DNA from: Chloroflexota bacterium
Lineage (GTDB): Bacteria; Chloroflexota; Anaerolineae; Aggregatilineales; J027
Length of the DNA stretch: 64,000 nucleotides
Assembly: GCA_024434115.1 (NCBI GenBank)
Contig: QMIT01000005.1
Location: 248,001-312,000, forward strand
Reading direction: 5' to 3'
Part shown: positions 24,134-32,331 of the stretch, piece after piece
Numbering within the stretch: position 1 is the stretch's first letter
How the letters are laid out: every line of letters starts with the position of its first letter
Notes under the pieces: generated by a model
Database searches by the model: none
Told to the model about the DNA's origin: nothing
The model's input: only the letters and a program-made list of their open reading frames with translations
Made by a program: the position numbers and the translations under genes

Positions 24134-25414
24134 TTATTCGGCGCAGGTCTGAGCAGCGGGTAGCCACTCGGCAAGGCCATTTTGTAGATTGTCGGCGGCT
24201 TCTTGGGCGGAGATTTCGCCATTCAACACCGAGATGGCATTGTTTTGCATCAAATCATAGCCGTTCGGTTCGCCATCCAGCAAGCCGTCCCATGCCCAAC
24301 GCACATCCAGCCCACGTCCTTCATTGAGTTTCAAGAAGGCATCAGCATGAGGATTGTCGAGGGTTGGCGCTTGCACGTTGAGTGGGAAGAAACCGGGCAG
24401 CAAGTTGCCAAATAGGGCGGCAAATTCGGGGGTGGTCATCCATTCAAGGAACAACTGCGCTTCGTCGGGGTGTTCGGTGGCGGCGTTCATGCCAATCGCG
24501 GCGTCCACGTGGAAGGAGACATATTCTTCTTCCTGAGCTTCGGGCGCAGGTACGGCGAAAACGCTCCATTCAAAGTCGGGAGCTTCGCTTTCAAAGAACG
24601 GGATGTCCCATGAGCCACCCATCCACATACCCGCTTCACCAAGTAGGAAAATTTGTTGGCTGTCATAGTAGGTCAGTGCCGAATTGTCTTCGGGGACATA
24701 CGGTGCAATGTCGGCAATCGCTTGGAAGGCCGCCACCGCATGTTCGTCATTAAAGCAGCGCTCGCCGTTCAGATAGGCCAAACGCCCTTCGTACCCGCCA
24801 ATGTAGTTGGGGGCGAGATTCATAAACACGATTTCAGCAATCGTCCACGGCTCGCCACTGGCATTGGCAAAGGCATCGTAATCATTGTCTTTGAGCACCT
24901 GTGCGGCGGCAAGGAGTTCTTCCCATGTTTCGGGAATTTCGATACCGAGTTCATTAAACAGGTCAACATTGTAATAAATCCCGTGTGAGACCGCCATCAA
25001 CGGCACGCCGTAATGCACGCCCTCTTCGGTTGACCATGCCGCCAATGATCCTTCGGTAAAGGCATCGGTCAAACCGGGCACGTCACTCACATCCGCCAAA
25101 AAGCCTTGATCGTACAGGCCGCGCCCAACTGCAAATGAGCGCAGGTACATCAGGTCAGGGGCATTGCCCGTTTCAAATTGGCTTTGTAGGGTGGCATTGT
25201 AATCCGGGGGATTGGTGGGGTCGAACACAACATTGATATTGGGGTAGGCTTCGTGGAAAGCAGCGGTGAGGGTCTCGATTTGCTCCACATCATCCACACG
25301 CCATGACCCCAAAACGAGCGTCACTTCATCTTGTGCATTGGAGACCGGGGCTTTGTTCCCCAGACCGACTACAACAGCAGCCACAAGAGCTAAAACAAGT
25401 AGCGTTCTTTTCAT
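24134..25414 (-). CDS. Extracellular sugar-binding protein of the ABC importer
   Basis: 426 residues from ATG 25414, with TTGGAGG nine bases upstream; an upstream extension of the frame to 25546 is intergenic. The signal peptide (LLVLALVAAVVVGLG, cut near VSNAQ) has no lipobox cysteine. The mature protein shows the family 1 pattern: VTLVLGSWRVDDVEQIETLT, NAPDLMYLRSFAVGRGLYDQ, HYGVPLMAVSHGIYYNVDLF and MWMGGSWDIPFF. It captures the substrate outside the membrane and hands it to the two permeases downstream. A sensor system is encoded divergently, 320 bases away. Confidence 0.92.
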   Translation of the reverse strand: MKRTLLVLALVAAVVVGLGNKAPVSNAQDEVTLVLGSWRVDDVEQIETLTAAFHEAYPNINVVFDPTNPPDYNATLQSQFETGNAPDLMYLRSFAVGRGLYDQGFLADVSDVPGLTDAFTEGSLAAWSTEEGVHYGVPLMAVSHGIYYNVDLFNELGIEIPETWEELLAAAQVLKDNDYDAFANASGEPWTIAEIVFMNLAPNYIGGYEGRLAYLNGERCFNDEHAVAAFQAIADIAPYVPEDNSALTYYDSQQIFLLGEAGMWMGGSWDIPFFESEAPDFEWSVFAVPAPEAQEEEYVSFHVDAAIGMNAATEHPDEAQLFLEWMTTPEFAALFGNLLPGFFPLNVQAPTLDNPHADAFLKLNEGRGLDVRWAWDGLLDGEPNGYDLMQNNAISVLNGEISAQEAADNLQNGLAEWLPAAQTCAE

Positions 25415-25486
25415 GAAATCCTCCAAGTCAATATTTTCAGGTAGCGTATAGTGTAAAACGTGTGTGTTCGAAACCAAGTGAAGGTA

Positions 25487-25512
25487 TGCCATGTTTGTGC
25501 CAAAGTGTGCCA
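25487..25512. promoter_or_regulatory. Phased TGCCA array, candidate regulator binding site
   Basis: TGCCA occurs at 25487, 25498 and 25508, at spacings of 11 and 10 bases, so all three lie on one face of the helix. The array is 73-98 bases ahead of the sugar-binding protein start. Confidence 0.4.
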
Positions 25513-25536
25513 CGTTTTGGGGACATGCGCGTTTTT

Positions 25537-25562
25537 GGGATGGCACAGGGCCATCCCCTACG
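25537..25562. repeat. GTAGGGG-type palindromic element
   Basis: GGGATGGCACAGGGCCATCC followed by CCTACG. GGATGG pairs with CCATCC around a short loop. Confidence 0.55.
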
Positions 25563-25734
25563 CGATATATCCGTATCTAATCGGAAAACCGCACTATTGC
25601 CTCCGTACTCAAAACCCCTTATCCATGCGTTTTCCCGAAACCTCATCCGATTTTGAATGCTGGCCGACCCTGCCGAAAGGTGAAATTTGTGTTAGGGTAG
25701 CGGGTGGAATTGGAAGACCAGACAGGGGCATGGT

Positions 25735-26922
25735 ATGTTCACGAAGTCGGAATTTTATGACTTGGTTATCAAAGCCTATCACTCACTCTATGATTTTGCC
25801 TATCTCAAAAACCACCCGCTCAACAAGTTTTTGATTGAGGACAACACGCTGCAACTCAAAGAGCGGGGTTGGCAGATGCACAATTTGCTGTTGGACACGC
25901 TGGAAGAGCTGCACCCCGCCGATGCCGCGCCCTCGCTATCCAAAGAATGGCGCTGGTATCGGTTGGTGACGCTACGTTATGTCGAAGTGTTGCAGCCACA
26001 AGCCGTCGCCGACCAACTCTCCATCAGCCGCCGCCAATATTATCGAGAGCACGCGACGGCGATGGAAAAGGTAGCGGAGTTGCTGTGGGAACGCTGTCAC
26101 TTTGAGACCACTTCCAGCTATGGCGAGGCCATGAAATCCGAACTGATGCGGATTAGCCAGTATGACCCCTATGCCGATTTATATGAGGTCATCCGGCGTG
26201 CCCTGATGACGTTGGAAAAACTCTTTTTGGATAAACACCTGACCAGCGAAGTCATGCTCTCCGCCGAAATCCCCGTGACCTCCGTCGGCCACAATTTACT
26301 GCGACAGGTGATTTTGGGGCTGTTGGGGATGGTCGCCGAGAATAGTTCGGTGAATCACCTTGTCTTTTCCTCCCATATCGCCGATCATGCCGCCCACGTC
26401 TTGATTCAATTGCAGACGCCTTGCCTGATTGATGCAGCCGTCATTGAAGCCCAATTGGGTATTTTTCGAGAGATGCTGCATGTCGCCCAAGCCGATGTGA
26501 ACCTGCTGTTGGATGACACAGCCCAATTTTGCGGATTTGAATTGGTGCTGCCGATTGATTATGACGCGACAGTGGTGGTAGTGGATGATAATGAAGATGC
26601 GCTGGCCCTCTATAAACGCTTTTTGACCCCGCACCGTTATCAAGTGATTAGTACGACCAACGCCAATGAGGTGTTGAGCCTCGTCCTGCGAACCTACCCG
26701 GATGTCATCATTTTGGATTTGATGATGCCCCATCAGGACGGTTGGGACTTGCTGCAATTATTTGCCAATCACCCCGAAACCGCGACGATTCCGATTGTGA
26801 TTTGCAGCGTGCTTAAACAGCAGCAGTTGGCACTTTCATTGGGGGCCAAAGCCTTTCTGGAAAAACCCTTTAATGAAGCAACCCTTTTGGCGACCCTAAC
26901 TGAAGTGGTGGGAAAGGCATGA
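25735..26922 (+). CDS. Response regulator with N-terminal HTH and degenerate ATPase-like middle
   Basis: 395 residues. A receiver domain occupies the C-terminus (about 277-395) with D284/D285, phospho-acceptor D328 (VIILDLMMPHQDGW) and K377 (FLEKPFN). A sigma-factor-like HTH lies near 88-110 (AVADQLSISRRQYYREHA). Between them, about 165-275 resembles a histidine-kinase ATPase fold (GHNLLRQVILGLLGMVAENS) without the usual N and G boxes. The receiver-last arrangement is unusual for a DNA-binding regulator. Its stop overlaps the ATG of the hybrid kinase, so the two form a coupled system, probably controlling the divergent sugar importer. Confidence 0.78.
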   Translation: MFTKSEFYDLVIKAYHSLYDFAYLKNHPLNKFLIEDNTLQLKERGWQMHNLLLDTLEELHPADAAPSLSKEWRWYRLVTLRYVEVLQPQAVADQLSISRRQYYREHATAMEKVAELLWERCHFETTSSYGEAMKSELMRISQYDPYADLYEVIRRALMTLEKLFLDKHLTSEVMLSAEIPVTSVGHNLLRQVILGLLGMVAENSSVNHLVFSSHIADHAAHVLIQLQTPCLIDAAVIEAQLGIFREMLHVAQADVNLLLDDTAQFCGFELVLPIDYDATVVVVDDNEDALALYKRFLTPHRYQVISTTNANEVLSLVLRTYPDVIILDLMMPHQDGWDLLQLFANHPETATIPIVICSVLKQQQLALSLGAKAFLEKPFNEATLLATLTEVVGKA

Positions 26923-29066
26923 TGGAGAAAAATATTCAAAAAGACCTGCGCCTCGATTCGTTTGCCATCATCCTCGCGGCGACCACCATTGCCATTTGGG
27001 TGTGGTTCTCGTGGGCCGTAATGCCAAGCGAGGATGGGGCGACGATTCGCTCTGATACATGGCCGGCCAGCATCTTTATGATGGGGGTACTGCTGGTTTG
27101 TTATCTGATTAAACGCCGCTTGCCCTATACGGCAGTGGTTCTCTTCACGCTGGGCATATTGCTGACGATTACAGCCGTTGTGCTGCATACGCGCAATTTG
27201 GCCTTTAGTTACACCTATTCGATTCTGATTGTCTTTTCCGGGATTTTGTTCAGCCGCGTCGGTCTGATGAGTGTAGCGTCTATGGCGGGTCTGCTGATTT
27301 TTGGCATGGCCTATTTTATGAACGAGTTTCATGACGCCGACCTCGCCCTGCTTGCCATTAGTTTGGGTTTGGTGACCAGTGCGATGTGGGCTTCGACCTA
27401 TCATCTGCAAACGGCGCTGTTTTGGTCACTGGATGGGTATCAGGAGGCGCATAAAAACGAGTTGATTGTGCGCGAGCAAAAAGCCAAATTGGAGCGCACC
27501 CTGCTCGACCTTGACGCGGCCATGTATCAGTTGCAGCGTACCAATATCATGCTGATGGAGGCCCGCAACCAAGCCGAAGAAGCCCGCCGCGTGAAGCAGC
27601 AGTTCGCCCAGACCATCAGCCACGAACTGCGTACCCCGCTCAATTTGATTGTCGGATTCACCGAAACGATGGTGAAGTCGCCCGAATATTATGGAACCCC
27701 CCTCGCGCCAACCTATGCCCGTGATTTAAGCGCGGTCTATCGGAACGCCTGCCATCTGCAAAATCTGGTCAATGATGTCTTGGATTTGGCGCGGCTTGAC
27801 CAAGCCTATTTGCTGCTCGTGCCCGACAAAATCAATTTACATCATATTATTGAAGACGCCGCCAACACGGTGCGGGGATTGCTTGAACGACGTGAACTGA
27901 ATTTGCGGTTGGACATCGCCCCGGATTTACCTGCCGTTTCGGGCGACGCGGTGCGCATTAAACAGGTGCTGCTCAATTTATTAAACAATGCGGTGCGGTT
28001 TACCGATCAGGGCAACATCACCGTCCGCGCTTATGCCAAAGATCATCAGGTGATTGTGGGGGTCGCCGATACGGGGATAGGGATTCCACCAGAAAAATTC
28101 GCGGATATTTTTGAACCCTTTTTGCAGCTAGAGAATCCCATGCAGCGTCAGAAAAATGGGGCAGGACTGGGGTTAGCCATCAGTAAACAATTGGTGGAAT
28201 TGCACGGCGGCAGCATTTGGGTGGAAAGCGAAGTGGGCAAAGGAAGCTGTTTCTATTTTAGCTTCCCGGCTGTGACGGTGACGCCCGATACGGCGCTCGA
28301 TACGATATGGATGCCAGCCTCGGCACAGCCACAATCGCCCAACATGCCATTGGTGTTAGTCGTCACACGCAGTCCGTCGGCGGCTTCGTTGATTTCGCGT
28401 AATCTGACCCAATACCGGACGGTGATTATTGGGGATTTTAAGCGGGCACAGTCGGTTGCGCAGCGCTTGATTCCGGACACTATCATTTTGGACACGGCGG
28501 CTGATTTTAGTGAGGGTGATGTGGAGCGCTTTGTTAATGACCTGAATTTGCCCAATATCAAGGTGCTGTCGTGTCCACTTCCGGGTGAAGAAATGCTGCG
28601 CCAGAGCCTTTCGGTGGACGGGTATATCATCAAACCTGTGACGCAGGAACGGCTGTGGGATATGATTTCACAATTTGAAGGGCGGCGGGTGTTGCTGGTA
28701 GATGATGACCGCGATTTTGTACGCCTGATTACGCGCTGGTTATCCAGTTCACCGCGCAAGGTTCAGACCACCTCAGCCTACAGCGGCAGTGAGGCATTGG
28801 CCGTGATTAAGCAGGTTCAACCGGAAATCCTGCTGCTGGATTTAAACCTTGCCGACATGGATGGCTTTCAACTTATCAAACAAATGCGCCTGCTGCCGGA
28901 AGCCAAAAATATGCGGATTATTGTGGTAACGGCCTACGAGATTTTTGATGCGTCCGAGCACTTGCAAGGGAAACTCGCCATTCGCAAACCTTCTGGCCTA
29001 TCCGCCGCCGAAGTTATTCAATGGATTGAGATTTACCTGCGGGGTCTGATCAAGGTGGCCCATTGA
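26919..29066 (+). CDS. Hybrid histidine kinase with two receiver domains
   Basis: 715 residues starting in the ATGA overlap with the response regulator gene. Five or six membrane helices fill residues 15-160 with very short loops, so any signal is probably sensed in or near the membrane. A coiled coil (180-225) leads into HisKA with H235 (QTISHELRTPLN) and HATPase_c with LLNNAVRFTD, ADTGIGIPPE and GAGLGLAISK. Receiver 1 (about 478-588) lacks the acidic pair but keeps D525 and K572. Receiver 2 (about 590-710) is complete, with D595-D597, D641 and K690. Phosphotransfer to the partner regulator is expected. Confidence 0.9.
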   Translation: MMEKNIQKDLRLDSFAIILAATTIAIWVWFSWAVMPSEDGATIRSDTWPASIFMMGVLLVCYLIKRRLPYTAVVLFTLGILLTITAVVLHTRNLAFSYTYSILIVFSGILFSRVGLMSVASMAGLLIFGMAYFMNEFHDADLALLAISLGLVTSAMWASTYHLQTALFWSLDGYQEAHKNELIVREQKAKLERTLLDLDAAMYQLQRTNIMLMEARNQAEEARRVKQQFAQTISHELRTPLNLIVGFTETMVKSPEYYGTPLAPTYARDLSAVYRNACHLQNLVNDVLDLARLDQAYLLLVPDKINLHHIIEDAANTVRGLLERRELNLRLDIAPDLPAVSGDAVRIKQVLLNLLNNAVRFTDQGNITVRAYAKDHQVIVGVADTGIGIPPEKFADIFEPFLQLENPMQRQKNGAGLGLAISKQLVELHGGSIWVESEVGKGSCFYFSFPAVTVTPDTALDTIWMPASAQPQSPNMPLVLVVTRSPSAASLISRNLTQYRTVIIGDFKRAQSVAQRLIPDTIILDTAADFSEGDVERFVNDLNLPNIKVLSCPLPGEEMLRQSLSVDGYIIKPVTQERLWDMISQFEGRRVLLVDDDRDFVRLITRWLSSSPRKVQTTSAYSGSEALAVIKQVQPEILLLDLNLADMDGFQLIKQMRLLPEAKNMRIIVVTAYEIFDASEHLQGKLAIRKPSGLSAAEVIQWIEIYLRGLIKVAH

Positions 29067-29101
29067 CAGGGTGATTCAAGAAAAGAGGGCGAGTCTATGA
29101 T

Positions 29102-29137
29102 GACACGGGGCTAAAGCCGCCGTGCTGAATTTAGTTT
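29102..29137. repeat. CACGGGGCTAAAGCC palindromic repeat, copy 3
   Basis: GACACGGGGCTAAAGCCGCC then GTGCTGAATTTAG, the reverse complement of the element at 13060 and 14473. Confidence 0.6.
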
Positions 29138-29193
29138 AAAATCCGGGTCCGTCAACATGAAAATCGCTGTAAGAAAAGAGGGCGAGTCTATGA

Positions 29194-29229
29194 TGACACG
29201 GGGCTAAAGCCACCGTGCTGAATTTAGGC
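29194..29229. repeat. CACGGGGCTAAAGCC palindromic repeat, copy 4
   Basis: GACACGGGGCTAAAGCCACC then GTGCTGAATTTAG, differing from copy 3 at one position of the core. Confidence 0.6.
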
Positions 29230-29261
29230 TAAAAAGCGGGTCAGTCAACATGAGAACCGCT

Positions 29262-29301
29262 GTAAAGAAAAGAGGGCGAGTCTGAGACATCGCCCCTACG
29301 A
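29262..29301. repeat. GTAGGGG-type element fused to the tandem array
   Basis: The third AAGAAAAGAGGGCGAGTCT start is followed by GAGACATCGCCCCTACG instead of the palindrome, so it joins the tandem repeat to the GTAGGGG family. Confidence 0.5.
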
Positions 29302-29327
29302 GAGACCCACACGAGATTGGCGGGGAT

Positions 29328-30077
29328 TTACAAATCTTTGTGGCCGAAATGCCAGACGGTTGCCAGCATCGCGCCAATGGCTAACGTCCCAAAGCCCGCC
29401 ACAGTACGTAGCAATTCATCGGTATCATATGACCCCTCAATCAGGGCGGGGAGGTTATCAATGATGACCAGCGGCGACAGATAATCGGCGTTGAACAGGG
29501 CCGTCACACTCCCCGCGATGTACCACGCAAACCAGACCACCACAATCGCCACCATCGTGCGGTTGAATAGGGCGCTAAACGCTACTGATAGACAGGTGAG
29601 CAGGGTCAACATCAGGCCGACGAGGATGAAGGCCCACCGCAATCCGGCATTATCAAGTGGCCCGGACGCATTTTCGGTAATGATGTAGCTGACGGGGATG
29701 GTGGCGGCCAAAAATGCCCCCAAGACGATAATCAAACGTGCGGCCAATTTTGCAGCCACGTATTCGGTGCGGGTAATGGCTTTACTGAGGATGCTATCCG
29801 CAACCACGCCGCTTTCGGACGAGACCGCGCCGCCGCTAACGATAATCACGACGGTACTCCACACCAGCGGGAAGAGACCCAAATAGCCTGCCAGTGTGTC
29901 AGCGACGGTGGTTTCATTATCGAGGCTGACGGCGATCATAAACAACGATTGGGCCGCGATGAGAATAAGCCAGATACGCACCAACCACGAGCGTATCATG
30001 CTGCGCAGGTCAGTTGTCAGAACCGCTTGGAAGGGCATAGCGTTGATCTTCCGTGCGGAAAAGGCGAGAGAATCCAT
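29328..30077 (-). CDS. ABC-2 type transporter permease
   Basis: 249 residues with six hydrophobic segments, the usual form of ABC-2 permeases (WLILIAAQSLFMIAV, PLVWSTVVIIVSGGAVSSES, LAARLIIVLGAFLAATIPVS, AFILVGLMLTLLTCLSVAFS). The ATG at 30077 has GAGGA upstream and overlaps the ATPase gene by 68 bases; an ATG at 30038 with GGAAG upstream is the alternative. It pairs with the ATPase directly upstream to form an exporter, for example for a drug or lipid. The substrate is unknown. Confidence 0.82.
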   Translation of the reverse strand: MDSLAFSARKINAMPFQAVLTTDLRSMIRSWLVRIWLILIAAQSLFMIAVSLDNETTVADTLAGYLGLFPLVWSTVVIIVSGGAVSSESGVVADSILSKAITRTEYVAAKLAARLIIVLGAFLAATIPVSYIITENASGPLDNAGLRWAFILVGLMLTLLTCLSVAFSALFNRTMVAIVVVWFAWYIAGSVTALFNADYLSPLVIIDNLPALIEGSYDTDELLRTVAGFGTLAIGAMLATVWHFGHKDL

Positions 30078-31014
30078 GTGAGCGTTCCTCTTCTAGTAAA
30101 TGGATGAAGGCATCCACCATATCGTCGTGTAGGGAATGAATTGTCACCAGCGTAATATCCGCCTCGACCACCATTTTCAACACCGTCGCCAATTCGGATG
30201 CGATGCTGCTGACCGGGGGGAAGGTGATTTCAAGGGTGTCACCACGCTGTAGCACGCGCAAATCGGGCCGTTCGTGATGTAGGCGATTGACCAATGGCTT
30301 CAAATCGCCCGATAATTCGAGGGCGATGGCGTCGGATTTGGTTAAGCCTTTCATCTCGGCAATGGGGCCGCTAAAAATTAACTGCCCGTCGCTGACAATG
30401 CCGACATGCGTGCAGACCTGCCGAATATCGCCCAAATTATGCGACGACACAAGGATGGTTTTGTGTTGGCCCAGTTCGCGGATGAGGTCAATGGTATATT
30501 TGCGGCCTTCGGGGTCGAGGCCAGAGGTTGGCTCGTCCCAAATCAGCAAATCGGGGTCGTTCATCAGCGAGGCGGCAATGCCCAAGCGCGTGACCATGCC
30601 CGTCGAAAATCCATCCACTTTTTGGGAGGCGTTGCTCAATAAGCCAACGGCACGCAGTAGAGCAGCGAGTTTGGGTTTACGCACTTCGTTGGGAATACTC
30701 GATAGGCGGCCCACAAAATCGAGATAGGTGACGGGATTCATGCCCGACGGGAATTTGGGGTTGGTCGGCAAAAAACCAATGCGTCGGCGTAAGTCCACCG
30801 CGCCGGGGTTCATGGGTTCGCCAAAGACAGAAACATGGCCGGCTGTCGGCATGTGCAAACCCAGCAGCAGACGGATAGTGGTGGATTTGCCCGCGCCATT
30901 TGGCCCGACTAAGCCGAACACTGCCCCGCTTGGCACCTTGAGGTTCATGTTGTTGAGCGCAATATAATCGTTCGAGTAGATTTTGGTGAGGTTTTCAGTC
31001 TCAATTACGTTCAT
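30010..31014 (-). CDS. ABC-2 type exporter ATPase subunit
   Basis: 334 residues from an ATG with AAGGAAGG upstream. Walker A is GPNGAGKST near residue 40, Walker B is LLIWDEPTSGLDPEG, and the H-loop is LVSSHNLGDI. The signature motif reads FSTGMVTRLG in place of LSGGQ, as in the divergent DrrA/CcmA-like exporters where the second glycine pair is loose. A C-terminal domain of about 100 residues (DAIALELSGDLKPLVNRL onwards) follows, as is common in ABC-2 ATPases. It works with the overlapping permease gene. Confidence 0.9.
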   Translation of the reverse strand: MNVIETENLTKIYSNDYIALNNMNLKVPSGAVFGLVGPNGAGKSTTIRLLLGLHMPTAGHVSVFGEPMNPGAVDLRRRIGFLPTNPKFPSGMNPVTYLDFVGRLSSIPNEVRKPKLAALLRAVGLLSNASQKVDGFSTGMVTRLGIAASLMNDPDLLIWDEPTSGLDPEGRKYTIDLIRELGQHKTILVSSHNLGDIRQVCTHVGIVSDGQLIFSGPIAEMKGLTKSDAIALELSGDLKPLVNRLHHERPDLRVLQRGDTLEITFPPVSSIASELATVLKMVVEADITLVTIHSLHDDMVDAFIHLLEEERSHGFSRLFRTEDQRYALPSGSDN

Positions 31015-31206
31015 AGACCCTTCCTTTGTATGATGATTAGTCTAATGGATGGGGGCGGGGAATGTTAGTTACGCCAGTCATAAGTGGGGGTGCTTGGGGT
31101 CATGACCTGAATTTCTCATTTCATTGTAATCCATCCCACCCCACGCCAAAACGCGCTACTATAGAGGCAATTAAGGCCGTATCGCTGAATCGAGAGTTTT
31201 TGGGTC

Positions 31207-32292
31207 ATGGCTGCTGAATCACGCAATTATTATGAATTATTGGGAGTGCCCCCCAACGCTACCCCGCAGGAAATCAAGACGGCCTATCGTAATTTGGCGC
31301 GACAATATCACCCCGATGTGCGTGACACCGATGAAGATGCCCATGCCGATGAGATGCTCAAGCAGATTAACGCGGCTTATGAGGTATTGGGTGATCCGTT
31401 GAAACGAGCACGCTATGATCGGCAAGAACGGGAACGCTGGCGTGTGCCGCCTGCCAATAGCGCGTATTCTGCGGCGGATTATCCTGCCCAACGGCATGTG
31501 TATCACAAAATCCCGGTCAAGCTGCTCTTTTTTGCTATCAGTTTTGTGCTGGTGATGAGCATGGTGATGACAGTCGTGCTGGTCGCCTTTACGCCTGTCC
31601 CACAAAAACCCAAGACGGTTGAAGAATTCTATAGTGAGCAGACGCAAACCGTCACGGCCCGCCGAATTGCCGCGATTAACCGTCTGCCGACCAATACCCC
31701 CGTGCCGGAATTGTTGCGACGGGCATGGACGCCGAATCCCGACGAGACATCCAATTATGCGCTGCCTGTCATTGCGTGTACGCTGGATTTAGAAGCAGGG
31801 GAGCGGGATTGTACACAGGATAACATCGAAACGATAGCCGGGGATGGCGCAACGATTCTCAAAATCAGCATGATTGGCTACACCCGCGCTCGATTGGCGG
31901 TGGAGTTGGCGGAGGCTGGCCCATTTGATTTTGCGATTGCGGATGATTTAACCGAGAACTCCGCCCGTGTGGGAATGTTTGGAGAGGGGCGCTTGATGAT
32001 TTATGGCAATGCTCCGTCAACGGAATTTCCTGTAGTGATTAAACCAAACGTGGAGGCGGGGGCGATTGTGCTGTTGGAGATTGCCGATCAGCGGGTGGGA
32101 TGGGCGATTGAAGGGCAGGGCGAAGAAATTTTATCGCGGGATTTATTTGCGCTGCATGGTCAAGCGGATGGGACAGGTGAAGCGAATCGGGATATTTATG
32201 CGGTATTTACCAGCGGTGTGGCGCGGGTGACGATTCGGCTCTATTCGCCTGTGTTGGTGCGGCCAACGCCTAGCCCGACAGCGGGGAATTGA
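31207..32292 (+). CDS. J-domain membrane-anchored protein
   Basis: 361 residues. The J domain (about 7-72) is complete, with the HPD motif at 35-37 (RQYHPDVRD) and the closing [15 protein letters not shown], so it should stimulate a DnaK-type Hsp70. There is no G/F region, zinc domain or client-binding domain of DnaJ. One membrane helix follows ([20 protein letters not shown]), then an extracellular domain of about 230 residues that is rich in beta strands ([20 protein letters not shown]). The topology places the J domain in the cytosol and the beta domain outside. The exported domain is not recognised. Confidence 0.8.
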   Translation: MAAESRNYYELLGVPPNATPQEIKTAYRNLARQYHPDVRDTDEDAHADEMLKQINAAYEVLGDPLKRARYDRQERERWRVPPANSAYSAADYPAQRHVYHKIPVKLLFFAISFVLVMSMVMTVVLVAFTPVPQKPKTVEEFYSEQTQTVTARRIAAINRLPTNTPVPELLRRAWTPNPDETSNYALPVIACTLDLEAGERDCTQDNIETIAGDGATILKISMIGYTRARLAVELAEAGPFDFAIADDLTENSARVGMFGEGRLMIYGNAPSTEFPVVIKPNVEAGAIVLLEIADQRVGWAIEGQGEEILSRDLFALHGQADGTGEANRDIYAVFTSGVARVTIRLYSPVLVRPTPSPTAGN

Positions 32293-32293
32293 T

Positions 32294-32331
32294 AAAAGAG
32301 GGTGGGTCACAGATCGCACCCCTACGGGGAA
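32294..32331. repeat. GTAGGGG-type palindromic element
   Basis: AAAAGAGGGTGGGTCACAGA followed by TCGCACCCCTACGGGG, between convergent genes; it may also act as a transcription terminator. Confidence 0.5.

Larger units (their letters stand above)
25415..25734. other. Divergent regulatory region between importer and two-component genes
   Basis: 320 bases without a gene. On the importer side lie three phased TGCCA boxes (25487-25512). In the middle is a GTAGGGG-type hairpin at 25537-25562. The response regulator gene begins at 25735 with AGGGG upstream. Confidence 0.55.
29078..29283. repeat. Tandem repeat, 93-94 base unit, about 2.2 copies
   Basis: Units begin with AAGAAAAGAGGGCGAGTCTA at 29078, 29171 and 29265 (partial). 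The first two each contain one CACGGGGCTAAAGCC palindrome (29102-29137 and 29194-29229) and a GTCAACATGA-A-AxCGCTGTAA segment. The array fills the gap between convergent genes. Confidence 0.8.

Noticed and set aside
29078..29283. CRISPR array
   Set aside because: Only 2.2 units of 93-94 bases with near-identical content throughout; there are no variable spacers and no cas genes.
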